Virus record (IMG/VR): IMGVR_UViG_3300031369_000001
Span: 1 to 64,000 of that record
From: a virus
Length of the DNA: 64,000 bases
Reading direction: 5' to 3' (one strand)
Shown here: piece after piece, positions 56,578-64,000 of the stretch
Layout of the letters: the number at the start of each line of letters is the position of its first letter
Numbering within the stretch: the first letter of the stretch is position 1
Translations under genes and position numbers: made by a program
Notes under the pieces: generated by a model
Told to the model about the DNA's origin: nothing
What the model saw: the letters and a program-made list of their open reading frames with translations, nothing else
The model's database searches: none

Positions 56578-56908
56578 GTTATTTTATATATTTCTAATAG
56601 TTGTTACTTGCACGCCATTTGTAATTTATCAATACATAACATATGAGTTATATGATTATACCGGTAAGGTTTATGAAGAATCTTATATTACGGTAAAAGA
56701 TTATGAGTCTATTAACGACTTACCAGTTTATAAGCAATTAAAACAAATACAAAATAGAAAAGAAAAATGTGATAGGATATGTCGGTTGGCTAAGTATTTG
56801 TATAGAAAAGAAATGAAAAGATTAAATGATTGGTGGTACACATGGGATCAACTTGTAAAAGCAAAAAAGGAGAGATTACGTGAAAAGAGTAGCAATAAAA
56901 ACAGATAG
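56570..56908 (+). CDS. single-span membrane protein
   Basis: A 112-aa protein from the ATG at 56570 with one N-terminal membrane helix (LFYIFLIVVTCTPFVIYQYI) and a charged cytoplasmic or periplasmic helical tail with CDRIC. Overlaps the sigma gene by 8 bp. Could be a spanin-like or membrane regulator; unknown. Confidence 0.55.
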   Translation: MSKLFYIFLIVVTCTPFVIYQYITYELYDYTGKVYEESYITVKDYESINDLPVYKQLKQIQNRKEKCDRICRLAKYLYRKEMKRLNDWWYTWDQLVKAKKERLREKSSNKNR

Positions 56909-57332
56909 CTGTGATTGTGTCTATTGTAGGTACCCGGTTACTCCAGAAGTTCATGACAAGAGGTTTATTGCTGAAGCGGTTGCAATTCGGCAATATATAA
57001 AGTTAGATCAATTACCTAATTTACAAAAAGCATTAGAAAAAGCTTCAGTTAATTCGGAAATTTGGTTGGAGATAGTGTTCTTGCTTAAAAAAATTATTGA
57101 AGATAAGATAGCTTTAACGGAAGTTATTTCTCATGCTTCCATTGGTTTAATTCATTCTGAATGGTATAAAATAGGGGATTATTTGCGGAAACGGGCAAAA
57201 GACTATAGGAAAAATGCATCTATAGAAAGAAAGGATAACGAAATTGAGGGAGCTGCTATTTGGGAAGGAGTTGCTGAGGACCTAGAATCTTGCGCGTATG
57301 CTATTGATAACGGGATGCATTGGAATAAGTAG
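56880..57332 (+). CDS. hypothetical protein with N-terminal KRVAIK motif (GTG start)
   Basis: A 150-aa protein from GTG after AAAAAAGGAGAG. It starts MKRVAIKTDSCDCVYCRYP: the recurrent basic motif, then CDCVYC. The rest is helical (LVLP-rich QNLQKALEKASVN-type repeats). Last gene before the head-assembly operon. No family recognised. Confidence 0.55.
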   Translation: MKRVAIKTDSCDCVYCRYPVTPEVHDKRFIAEAVAIRQYIKLDQLPNLQKALEKASVNSEIWLEIVFLLKKIIEDKIALTEVISHASIGLIHSEWYKIGDYLRKRAKDYRKNASIERKDNEIEGAAIWEGVAEDLESCAYAIDNGMHWNK

Positions 57333-57381
57333 ACTCTATAAATTACCTACTATTATTTTTAGTTTTTCTTTTATTATTAGT

Positions 57382-57409
57382 AAGTTATACGTTAATTAAG
57401 GTATAACTT
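57382..57409 (+). promoter_or_regulatory. inverted repeat upstream of head operon
   Basis: AAGTTATAC (57382-57390) and GTATAACTT (57401-57409) are perfect 9-bp arms with a 10-bp spacer, about one helical turn apart. It is a likely dimeric regulator site before the capsid genes. Confidence 0.55.
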
Positions 57410-57430
57410 ATCCGTAATGCATAAATTCTA

Positions 57431-57458
57431 TTGACAAAATTTCAAATTTAATTACATT
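57431..57458 (+). promoter_or_regulatory. sigma-70-like promoter of head operon
   Basis: TTGACA (57431-57436), 16-bp spacer, TACATT. The -35 is perfect; the -10 is weak. TATATA at 57461 is an alternative -10 at poor spacing. A small hairpin GTGTGCAAACAC lies in the leader. Confidence 0.45.
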
Positions 57459-57530
57459 CTTATATAGATAACGCGATAAGCCTACCTGTGTGCAAACACA
57501 ATTGAGGCAAATAGCATATAAAGGTGCTAA

Positions 57531-58322
57531 ATGCCTCAAGAAATTCCTACAAATGATTTTAGACTTTCTGTAGGAGAAGCTTCTTTTTTTACAAAAGCTT
57601 CAGCTCCCGAAGGACAACAACGTCGAATAGGTGGTGTTGTTTCTACAGAAACTCCGGATAGACAAGAAGAAACTCTTATTCAAAATGGTTTAGATTTTTC
57701 TGAATTTGTAAAATATGGTTGGTTTAATGACAACCATTCTAATCCTAAAGTGAGTCATACCTGTAATTTAGTAGGGTATCCTGAGTTAACTGAACGTTTT
57801 CAAAAAGGTGATAGGTTGCCTGATGGAAAAATTGCAAAAGCAGATTGTCATTGGGCAGAGGGGTATTTGTTAGAAGGTTATTCACCTGCTGATGAATTGT
57901 GGAATCTTGCCTGTGCCTTAAATAAGACCCCCCGTAGATTGGGTTTTTCAGTTGAAGGTAAAATTCAACGAAGAGATCCATTAAATAAGTCTACTGTTAC
58001 AAAGGCAATTGTTAGAGAAGTAGCAATTACAAAAGCCCCTGTTAATACAGATACACAATTAAATATATTAGCAAAGGCTCTTTCTATGGGTACTTCTATT
58101 CCAGGCAATTCTGTCGATGGAGATAAAACCGGGGAAAATGCTGGGCAAGTTCTTGCTCAGGAATCCTTAGAGAAGAAAAAGAAAAAGAATTTAAAAAAAG
58201 GTTTAACGGATAGTCAAGCGTTTGCTTGGTTATCTAATCATTTACCCAATATATCCCCTGAATTAAAAGGGAGAATAATCTCGTTGACTCGGGATTTAAA
58301 ATTGCAAAATAAATTGCATTAA
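57531..58322 (+). CDS. prohead protease (HK97 gp4-like)
   Basis: A 263-aa protein. The family core is clear: GGVVSTETPDRQEE, the catalytic His in NDNHS (H69) and the catalytic Ser in RLGFSVEGKI (S140). Such serine proteases cut scaffold and capsid inside the prohead. The C-terminal part has LNKS, VTKA, ITKA and LAKA sites, and FTKA lies near the N-terminus, suggesting self-processing at the same motif as in the scaffold and the giant fusions. It starts the head operon. Confidence 0.85.
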   Translation: MPQEIPTNDFRLSVGEASFFTKASAPEGQQRRIGGVVSTETPDRQEETLIQNGLDFSEFVKYGWFNDNHSNPKVSHTCNLVGYPELTERFQKGDRLPDGKIAKADCHWAEGYLLEGYSPADELWNLACALNKTPRRLGFSVEGKIQRRDPLNKSTVTKAIVREVAITKAPVNTDTQLNILAKALSMGTSIPGNSVDGDKTGENAGQVLAQESLEKKKKKNLKKGLTDSQAFAWLSNHLPNISPELKGRIISLTRDLKLQNKLH

Positions 58323-58338
58323 TTAAAAGGAGTTAGTT

Positions 58339-59157
58339 ATGAAAAGACAGCCAATGCAAAATGATGATGAGATGAAGAACAAGAAAGATCAGATGGATGA
58401 GGATAACGAAGATTCTCAAATGGAAGAAGAAGAAAAGTCTTGCGGTACTAAGAAATCACAAGACCTAACCGAAGATGACCTCAGTAAAGCTGTTGAGGTA
58501 TTAAATGATTATGTCAATACGACTGATCCAAATTCTCGAAAAGAGACTTTATTGAAAAAAGCAATGACTGATGATCTTTCTTCTGAAGAGATGAATGAAC
58601 TATTTAAATCTTTAAGTGGTTCTGAAAATTCAAATACGGAAGAAGTTAATGATTTTTCTGATTCTGTTCTTAATTCATTAGAATCTGATACTATTCAGAA
58701 ATCATTAGATGTTTCTGATTATTTAACAGAATTGCATAGTGGATTAGTTAAATCGCTTAGTACGTTAGAAGGAGAATTAAATAGTAATGCTATGCGTCAG
58801 CATACATTTAATATTACTCTTGCTAAGAGCATGGTTTCTGTTGTTACTGGGTTACAGCGTACAATGAATGTTATTTCTGAATTAAAAAAATCTATGGACA
58901 ATTATAGTGAAGCCCCTATTAGAAAGCCAACATCTGTTCAACCTTTAAACAAAGCTTTTGTTGGACACAATGGGCAAGAAGGGCAGTCTTTAAAGAAATC
59001 TGAAATGATGGGACAATTACTCTATCTTGCAGAGCAAGGAGTTGATAACATTGGGGGAGTTAGTGTAAATCATGCGGTTGCTTTACTGGAAAGTAGCAAT
59101 CAATTACCTAATCAAGTTGTTAGTGCTTTAAAAGCTAGACAAGGAGCTACTGCTTAA
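58339..59157 (+). CDS. scaffolding protein with repeated protease sites
   Basis: A 272-aa acidic, helical protein between protease and capsid genes, the usual scaffold position. It contains LSKA, LKKA, LFKS, IQKS, LVKS, LAKS, LKKS (twice) and LNKA, about one site per 30 residues, which fits a scaffold that is chopped up during maturation. The N-terminus MKRQPMQNDDE is a degenerate form of the basic motif. Confidence 0.75.
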   Translation: MKRQPMQNDDEMKNKKDQMDEDNEDSQMEEEEKSCGTKKSQDLTEDDLSKAVEVLNDYVNTTDPNSRKETLLKKAMTDDLSSEEMNELFKSLSGSENSNTEEVNDFSDSVLNSLESDTIQKSLDVSDYLTELHSGLVKSLSTLEGELNSNAMRQHTFNITLAKSMVSVVTGLQRTMNVISELKKSMDNYSEAPIRKPTSVQPLNKAFVGHNGQEGQSLKKSEMMGQLLYLAEQGVDNIGGVSVNHAVALLESSNQLPNQVVSALKARQGATA

Positions 59158-59158
59158 T

Positions 59159-59195
59159 AATGAGGGCAGAGCTTATATATAATTGTGCCCTCATT
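59159..59195 (+). terminator. stem-loop before the capsid gene
   Basis: AATGAGGGCA (59159-59168) pairs perfectly with TGCCCTCATT (59186-59195). No U-tract follows, so it may protect or process the capsid mRNA rather than end transcription. Confidence 0.55.
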
Positions 59196-59215
59196 GGGCT
59201 TAAAAGGAGTTAAAA

Positions 59216-60646
59216 ATGTTAGAGAACATGGTTAGTTTTTCAGATTATGATGGCATCGAGGGATATGGAAGTGTTCAGCAGCAAGAAGTAGTTGACTTGA
59301 ATAAAGCTTTAACTGCTGGACAAGATATAGCGGCGCCTACTGTTGCTGCTGGAGAAGGCTTTCCTTTACGGGTTGAGTCTTTAGAGAATACCTTAAAAAC
59401 GGTTACCTTTACGGCAAAAGAAATTGTTTTTTGGAAAGCTATTCCCAAAATCCCTGCATACAATACGGTGGAAGAGCATAATCAGATTTCGAATTATGGA
59501 TCTAATGAGGATTCTGGATTCATTCCGGAAGGTGCGCTTCCTGAAAGTGATGATTCTACTTATGCGCGAAAGTACGCGGTGGTAAAGTTTTTAGGTACTA
59601 CTCGATCTGTAACTCATGTAATGAGTCTCGTTCGGCCAGCGCATGGTAACGTTATCGCCAATGAAACCGTTAATGGAACATTGCATTTACTTCGTATTTT
59701 GGAAAAAGCTCTTTATTACGCGGATTCTTCTTTATCTGCTGTTCAATTTGATGGCTTTAATAAGCTAATTACGGATAATGCAGATTCTGATCATGTATTA
59801 GATTTAAGAGGAGCGCCTCTTACCGAGGATATTTTATCGGACGCAGTAGCTACTGTTAGAACTTCTTATGGATTTCCTACTCATCTTCATTTAAACCATA
59901 AGACTAAGTCGGAATTAACTAAGACATTTTTCCCCAAAGAGCGACATAATACTTTTACTGATAATAGTGGTATTATTGGTAATAACATTACTGGGTTTAC
60001 TTCTGAATCAGGTATCGTTCAATTTGTAAGTAATACTTTTCTTACTGGTAACACTGCTTCTTATAATTCCGCAGCAATTGGGGACGCAACTAAAATCCCT
60101 GGAACACCTACTATCAGTACTTCATTAGCTGCTTCTGGTACGGCAGCTCCGTTATGGACTGCGGATGATGCTGGGAGCTATTATTGGACTGTCGTTGCGT
60201 GCAATCGTTATGGGAGGTCAGCTCCAGTGGACGCAAATGAGGCCGGAGGTGCTTTTGCCGTTGCCACTACGCAAACAGTTACTTTTGGTGTAACACCGTC
60301 AACTACTGGAGGTGCCGGGGCTACTGAATGGTACGAAATTTATCGTACTAAAAAGGGTGGGGCGGATGGTACGGAGAAATTAATTCAACGTATCGTGAAC
60401 TCTAATACTACAAGTGAACAAACAATTACGGATTTGAATGCAAGTCTCCCGGACACTACCAATGCCTTTTTACTTCAGCAGAATATTGATAGTCTTTCAT
60501 TTAAACAATTAGCTCCGATGGTTAAAATCCCATTAGCGACTATTGCGACAGCCGTTCGTTGGTGTCAGGTTCTTTATGGGGTTCCTGTGCTTTATGCCCC
60601 GAATAAGAATTTCTTATTTAAGAATGTGGGAAAGAATAACTACTAA
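59216..60646 (+). CDS. major capsid protein (HK97 fold) with inserted Ig/Fn3-like domain
   Basis: A 476-aa protein preceded by AAAGGAG. The N-terminus has LNKALTAGQDI near residues 28-38: an LxKA site whose cut would leave a mature start similar to HK97 gp5. The core shows an HK97-type E-loop/spine and C-terminal LATIATAVRWCQVLYGVPVLYAP. Residues about 290-405 (GTPTISTSLAASG...AGSYYWTVVACNRYGRSAP...EWYEIYRTKKGG) look like an inserted fibronectin III/Ig-like domain, probably displayed on the capsid surface. GC content is higher than nearby, as in strongly expressed genes. Confidence 0.85.
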   Translation: MLENMVSFSDYDGIEGYGSVQQQEVVDLNKALTAGQDIAAPTVAAGEGFPLRVESLENTLKTVTFTAKEIVFWKAIPKIPAYNTVEEHNQISNYGSNEDSGFIPEGALPESDDSTYARKYAVVKFLGTTRSVTHVMSLVRPAHGNVIANETVNGTLHLLRILEKALYYADSSLSAVQFDGFNKLITDNADSDHVLDLRGAPLTEDILSDAVATVRTSYGFPTHLHLNHKTKSELTKTFFPKERHNTFTDNSGIIGNNITGFTSESGIVQFVSNTFLTGNTASYNSAAIGDATKIPGTPTISTSLAASGTAAPLWTADDAGSYYWTVVACNRYGRSAPVDANEAGGAFAVATTQTVTFGVTPSTTGGAGATEWYEIYRTKKGGADGTEKLIQRIVNSNTTSEQTITDLNASLPDTTNAFLLQQNIDSLSFKQLAPMVKIPLATIATAVRWCQVLYGVPVLYAPNKNFLFKNVGKNNY

Positions 60647-60670
60647 TTGTTATTCGATGTAGATATTACC

Positions 60671-60706
60671 AATAAAGAAAGTTAGGGGGACTTTCTTTAT
60701 TATTTC
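60671..60706 (+). terminator. rho-independent terminator or attenuator after capsid gene
   Basis: AATAAAGAAAGT (60671-60682) pairs with ACTTTCTTTATT (60690-60701) around a G-rich loop, followed by ATTTC. It would reduce read-through after the capsid gene. Confidence 0.65.
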
Positions 60707-60721
60707 TAAAGGGAGTACATT

Positions 60722-61042
60722 ATGCCAAAAATGAAAAATATTTTACCTCATATGAGAAACAATAAAGTAAGGGTTAATGGTAATTCTTACAAATTGAATA
60801 ATGAGGGTGAAGCATTTATTGAGGATGAAATAGCTATTGGAATATTATTGCAAGATTCTGCATGGAGAAAGGTAATTGATAGGATTCCTATTAAGTCACC
60901 CTTAGAAGATGGTATTGATTACTCTAAAATGCATAAAGATGAGCTGATAGCTTTACTTAATTATAAAAATATTGAATTTGATCCAAAAGCTAAAAAAGCC
61001 GAGCTAATACAGTTAGTTCAGCAATTACCATTAGGAGAGTAA
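60722..61042 (+). CDS. neck/connector-type protein with C-terminal HeH/SAP-like motif
   Basis: A 106-aa protein. The C-terminal 35 residues (MHKDELIALLNYKNIEFDPKAKKAELIQLVQ) form a helix-extended-helix (SAP/LEM/Rho-N-like) DNA-binding motif, common in small proteins after capsid genes. DRIPIKSPLEDG in the middle is a copy of the recurrent basic motif. Confidence 0.6.
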   Translation: MPKMKNILPHMRNNKVRVNGNSYKLNNEGEAFIEDEIAIGILLQDSAWRKVIDRIPIKSPLEDGIDYSKMHKDELIALLNYKNIEFDPKAKKAELIQLVQQLPLGE

Positions 61043-61047
61043 ATATT

Positions 61048-61368
61048 ATGGAAAAATTTAAAGATTATGATCCAATTTTCGCAAAACATGGTATTGACAA
61101 CGTTTGCGCTGCTGGTAAACCTGGTGTAGGTGTACAGGGATTAACTTATACTATGGTTAGTGGTGGCGCAATTGTATTTGCTGCACAAGGATTGGCGAAT
61201 ATGGCTTCAGCTAGTTACCAGGTTCTTGTTCAAAATCAAACCGATATAGCTGATCCATCTACAGTGGGAACTAAAACTACTACTGGTTTTGTAATTACTG
61301 GCCCCGATGCGGATGATGTATTAGACATCGTGGTCGTTGGTCAGATTGCAGGACAAAAGGCTAGTTAA
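61048..61368 (+). CDS. beta-rich virion protein
   Basis: A 106-aa protein with Gly/Ala/Val-rich strands (GLTYTMVSGGAIVFAAQGLANMASASYQVLVQNQT). It looks like a small decoration, neck or tail-completion protein. Position after the capsid supports a structural role. Confidence 0.55.
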   Translation: MEKFKDYDPIFAKHGIDNVCAAGKPGVGVQGLTYTMVSGGAIVFAAQGLANMASASYQVLVQNQTDIADPSTVGTKTTTGFVITGPDADDVLDIVVVGQIAGQKAS

Positions 61369-61658
61369 TGAGTTTACTGTATACAAGAAGTGGTAAACCT
61401 CATATATTTAATGACACTATTAGTACTACTGGAAGAATGCATGATTTTAGGGGGTACTCTAAGTGGTTAAGAATTACTGCTACCACAAATCCTTGTTTAA
61501 TTTACTTTACTGAAGAAGATTTTACTTCTGGAACTAATTTTATTACTGTAGCTACGGCAACTCCTTTCGAGGCACCTTTAGAAATTAATAAGATTTGGAT
61601 AAAAGGTAGTGGTGGTGATTCCGATGTGGCATTAGTGGCTTCTATACGTTTAAATTAG
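61368..61658 (+). CDS. beta-rich virion protein
   Basis: A 96-aa protein (MSLLYTRSGKPHIFNDTISTTGRMHDFRGYSKWLRI...) starting within the stop of the preceding gene. Strand-rich, with no known motif. Probably another neck or decoration protein. Confidence 0.5.
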   Translation: MSLLYTRSGKPHIFNDTISTTGRMHDFRGYSKWLRITATTNPCLIYFTEEDFTSGTNFITVATATPFEAPLEINKIWIKGSGGDSDVALVASIRLN

Positions 61659-61694
61659 TGCCTAGTTCTTTTACTTTTAATTTTGGAGGATTAT

Positions 61695-63704
61695 ATGCCT
61701 ATTGCGCAATTTTATGCAATAAAGGATAATCGTTATAAAGTTGTAACTGGTCAAATAGACGGTACTAATCCTCCTATTCCTGGAACAATTGATCGAGTTT
61801 TCGTATGTACAACTTCAGGGGGGGTTTTTACTCTTAACTATTTATATTATGATAATGGTATTGATTGGATAGAAATTGTACCTTTTAATGAATTACTTAT
61901 TAGCGTAACTTTAGATTTATTAGGAGGTAGTACCGAATTTAAGGAATATAGATTATATACTTGGGGAATAGGAGATTCTTCGTGGCATATTCTTAGTGAA
62001 GTTATTATTGCAGGGGGGGATGTTCAAGGTCCTATTTCTTCTACGGATAATGCAATAGTTAGATTTGATTCTACTACTGGTAAACTAATACAGAATAGTA
62101 ACGTAATTCTTAATGATGATGGTGATATTGAAACTAGTGGTACAATTACTTCGAATTTAATTAATGGTAGAGATATAGCTACTGATGGAAGTAACTTAGA
62201 CTCTCATATATCGGATGATTCTATCCATTATGTCCAAACTTCAATAGACCATACAAATATACAAAATATTGGAGCTAATACCCATGCAGAAATTGATGAT
62301 CATATTTCTGATGGGGATAATCCACATGCCGTAACTAAAACCCAAATAGGATTGTCTAATGTCACAAATGATTCTCAATTAAAACGTAGTGCTTCGGATT
62401 TTAATAGTTTTGATTTAAAAGCTTCTCCAGTATCAGGGGATATAGTTTTAGTAGAAAATAGTGAAGATGCTAATAATAAAAATAAAATAACCATAGGATC
62501 TATTTCTCATACAGTTTTAGCTGATATAGGTGTTAAATCACATACAACCATTGATACACATATCGATGATAGTACTATACATTATGCTCAAACACTTATT
62601 GATCATACGAATCTTTTAAATAAAGGAACTAATACTCATAGTGCTATAGATTCTCATATATCTAGTAACTCTAATCCTCATTCTATTACTAAAACCCAAA
62701 TAGGTCTTGAAAATGTAACTAATGATTCTCAATTGAAAAGAAGCGCTAATGATTTTTCTTCTTTTACCATTAAAGCTTCTCCAGTATCAGGAGACATAAT
62801 ACTTATAGAAGATAGTGTTGATTCTAATAATAAGAAGTATATTACGATAGGTGGAATTTCCCATACTATTTTGTCTAACATAGGAACTAATTCGCATATT
62901 GCTATTGATTCGCATATAAGTGACGGAACTCTTCATTACACACAATCCAATATAGATCATACTAGTATCCAAAACATTGGAACTAATTCACATACTGTCA
63001 TAGATACTCACATTTCGAATATTAGTAATCCACATACGGTTACAAAAACGCAAGTTAGCTTAGGGAACGTTACCAATGACGCTCAATTGAAAAGGAGTGC
63101 AAGTGATTTTTCTTCGTTTACTGTAAAAAGTACTCCGGTATCAGGCGATATAATTTTAATAGAAGATAGTGCTGATTCAGGAAGTAAGAAATATATTACC
63201 TTGGCTAATTTATTGGGAAATGTGAATGGTCCAGGTTCTTCTACGGATAATACAATAGTTAGATTTGATTCTACTACTGGTAAACTAATACAAGGTAGCA
63301 ATGTTACGATAAATGATACAGGTGATATGCATATGAATAATCATCATATCACCAATGCACAAACTATTACTTTTAATGACGTAGGTAGTGTTTCTCCTAG
63401 TGGGAGTACTATTACTTGTGAATTTGATGTTGATCAGAAAATAATTGCAGATTTAGATGATAATGCTTCTTTAACTATTCAATTAAACACTCCTATAGGT
63501 CCTGGAAATTTTGTTTTAGTTTTAAAGCAAGGAAGTAGTACTGCTACTACTTCTATTACATGGGTAACTGAGGGAACTCATGGTTTATACGGAGTATTAA
63601 ATTTTAGCACTGCTTTAGAGGCTAGAATATTTATAGGATTATTCTACGATGGAACAGATTGGTATGCTTTATCTAGTGATATGCCTCAAATATTAGGGAA
63701 TTAA
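61695..63704 (+). CDS. tail-fibre-like protein with three long repeats
   Basis: A 669-aa protein from the ATG at 61695 (GGAGGA upstream). Residues about 165-500 hold three units of about 110 residues, each with IDHT.IQNIG, DxHIS, NPHxVTKTQIGLxNVTND, QLKRSAxDFxSF and SPVSGDIxLxE. NPHxVTKxQxGLxNVxN is a repeat known from phage tail fibres. Two near-identical STDNAIVRFDSTTGKLIQ segments flank the repeats. The C-terminal 130 residues look like a carbohydrate-binding or tip domain. Confidence 0.8.
   Translation: MPIAQFYAIKDNRYKVVTGQIDGTNPPIPGTIDRVFVCTTSGGVFTLNYLYYDNGIDWIEIVPFNELLISVTLDLLGGSTEFKEYRLYTWGIGDSSWHILSEVIIAGGDVQGPISSTDNAIVRFDSTTGKLIQNSNVILNDDGDIETSGTITSNLINGRDIATDGSNLDSHISDDSIHYVQTSIDHTNIQNIGANTHAEIDDHISDGDNPHAVTKTQIGLSNVTNDSQLKRSASDFNSFDLKASPVSGDIVLVENSEDANNKNKITIGSISHTVLADIGVKSHTTIDTHIDDSTIHYAQTLIDHTNLLNKGTNTHSAIDSHISSNSNPHSITKTQIGLENVTNDSQLKRSANDFSSFTIKASPVSGDIILIEDSVDSNNKKYITIGGISHTILSNIGTNSHIAIDSHISDGTLHYTQSNIDHTSIQNIGTNSHTVIDTHISNISNPHTVTKTQVSLGNVTNDAQLKRSASDFSSFTVKSTPVSGDIILIEDSADSGSKKYITLANLLGNVNGPGSSTDNTIVRFDSTTGKLIQGSNVTINDTGDMHMNNHHITNAQTITFNDVGSVSPSGSTITCEFDVDQKIIADLDDNASLTIQLNTPIGPGNFVLVLKQGSSTATTSITWVTEGTHGLYGVLNFSTALEARIFIGLFYDGTDWYALSSDMPQILGN
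62200..63195 (+). repeat. three coding repeats in tail-fibre gene
   Basis: Units begin near 62200, 62545 and 62905 and encode the same order of motifs. Protein identity is high while many third codon positions differ, so the duplications are not recent. Confidence 0.8.
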
Positions 63705-63705
63705 T

Positions 63706-64000
63706 ATGGCTACTTCTTTTGTAAGCACATCTTCTGATTCTGATAGCTCTAGTTATTCTGTTTATCCTGTTGTCCCCGCTGGTGTCCAGGACGGTGATCT
63801 TTTAGTAGCGTTTGTTGGTGGCGTTGCGGCTGACACATCAGCAAGTGGCTGGACGTATTTAGGAGGGATCTCTGAATTTCGCGGGTTTTTTAAGGTTGCC
63901 AATTCGGAGAGTGGAACTTACACATTTAATCAGGTTGTCCAGGGGCCGCTTAGGGCACAGGTTGTTGCCTATAGGGGAGGATTCGACACATCGGATCCAA
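63706..64000 (+). CDS. virion or tail protein, 3' end outside window
   Basis: The start is MATSFVSTSSDSDSSSYSVYPVVPAGVQDGDLLVAFVGG, then SGWTYLGGIS and FFKVANSESGTYTF. This SGWT...FxKxA...Y.F order is typical of phage tail or structural beta-sandwich proteins. Codons are GC-richer than in the preceding gene. The C-terminus lies beyond the window. Confidence 0.6.
   Translation, partial: MATSFVSTSSDSDSSSYSVYPVVPAGVQDGDLLVAFVGGVAADTSASGWTYLGGISEFRGFFKVANSESGTYTFNQVVQGPLRAQVVAYRGGFDTSDP

Noticed and set aside
1-64000. CRISPR array
   Set aside because: Repeats found are tandem without spacers or are coding repeats; no regularly spaced direct repeats were seen.
1-64000. tRNA genes, insertion sequences, integrase or attachment sites
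   Set aside because: No T-loop-like GTTCGAATC context in a cloverleaf, no transposase or recombinase motifs, and no inverted terminal repeats were seen.

Overview
The window is part of a large, AT-rich, tailed double-stranded DNA bacteriophage genome (Caudoviricetes). Evidence: a large terminase, an HK97-type portal, prohead protease, scaffold and major capsid protein, MuF-type head proteins, a tail-fibre-like protein with repeats, and densely packed genes that overlap at ATGA or TAATG junctions, almost all on the + strand. Two predicted lipoproteins with lipoboxes and three -24/-12 (sigma-54 type) promoter-like sites point to a Gram-negative host, perhaps a deltaproteobacterial or myxobacterial relative; the host is inference only. 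No integrase, tRNA, CRISPR array or insertion sequence was seen. Both ends of the window cut through genes, so the genome continues on both sides.

Layout. 1-13.2 kb: recombination and packaging genes (gp32-like single-strand binding protein, RecA/UvsX-like recombinase, SbcD/SbcC pair, RuvC-like resolvase, lytic transglycosylase, probable small terminase, sliding clamp, large terminase, winged-helix protein). 13.4-32.3 kb: a long accessory run of about 50 small genes driven from a sigma-54-like promoter at 13.41 kb. It includes a GC-richer block (13.7-15.7 kb) with repeated intergenic leader cassettes, two lipoproteins (one a metzincin-like protease), a DnaJ-like co-chaperone and a series of related small proteins at 24-31 kb. 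32.5-33.5 kb: an isolated, strongly expressed-looking gene bounded by terminators. 33.6-34.9 kb: an XRE-type regulator and small genes, including a possible -1 frameshift gene. 35-50.7 kb: head genes, with portal and two giant multidomain proteins (1602 and about 1181 aa). 50.7-57.3 kb: a regulatory island with the only minus-strand operon, divergent sigma-54-like promoters, a stand-alone receiver domain and a phage sigma factor. 57.5-64 kb: prohead protease, scaffold, capsid, neck/decoration proteins and tail fibre.

How it works together. The most striking feature is a set of virion polyproteins. The scaffold, the protease itself, the capsid N-terminus, the MuF protein and the giant fusions all carry repeated [L/I]-x-K-[A/S] sites. 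These resemble the K/S junction cut in HK97 capsid maturation, and in the giants they fall at domain borders. Several are followed by a conserved linker of the form GPRGGKWADPEHTIPW. The giants combine a HAD phosphatase-like domain, a SNF2 helicase, AT-hooks and a type IB topoisomerase in one protein, and MuF, a pyrophosphatase-like domain, a metalloprotease and an ADP-ribosyltransferase-like domain in the other. My reading is that the prohead protease cuts them inside the capsid into separate effectors that are injected with the DNA. DNA-level identity between linkers of the two genes suggests the modules are shuffled by recombination.

A second unexplained signal is a short basic motif, roughly [K/N/R]R[V/I/T][P/A]I[K/R], at the termini of many otherwise unrelated proteins (terminase, resolvase, nuclease, regulators and others).
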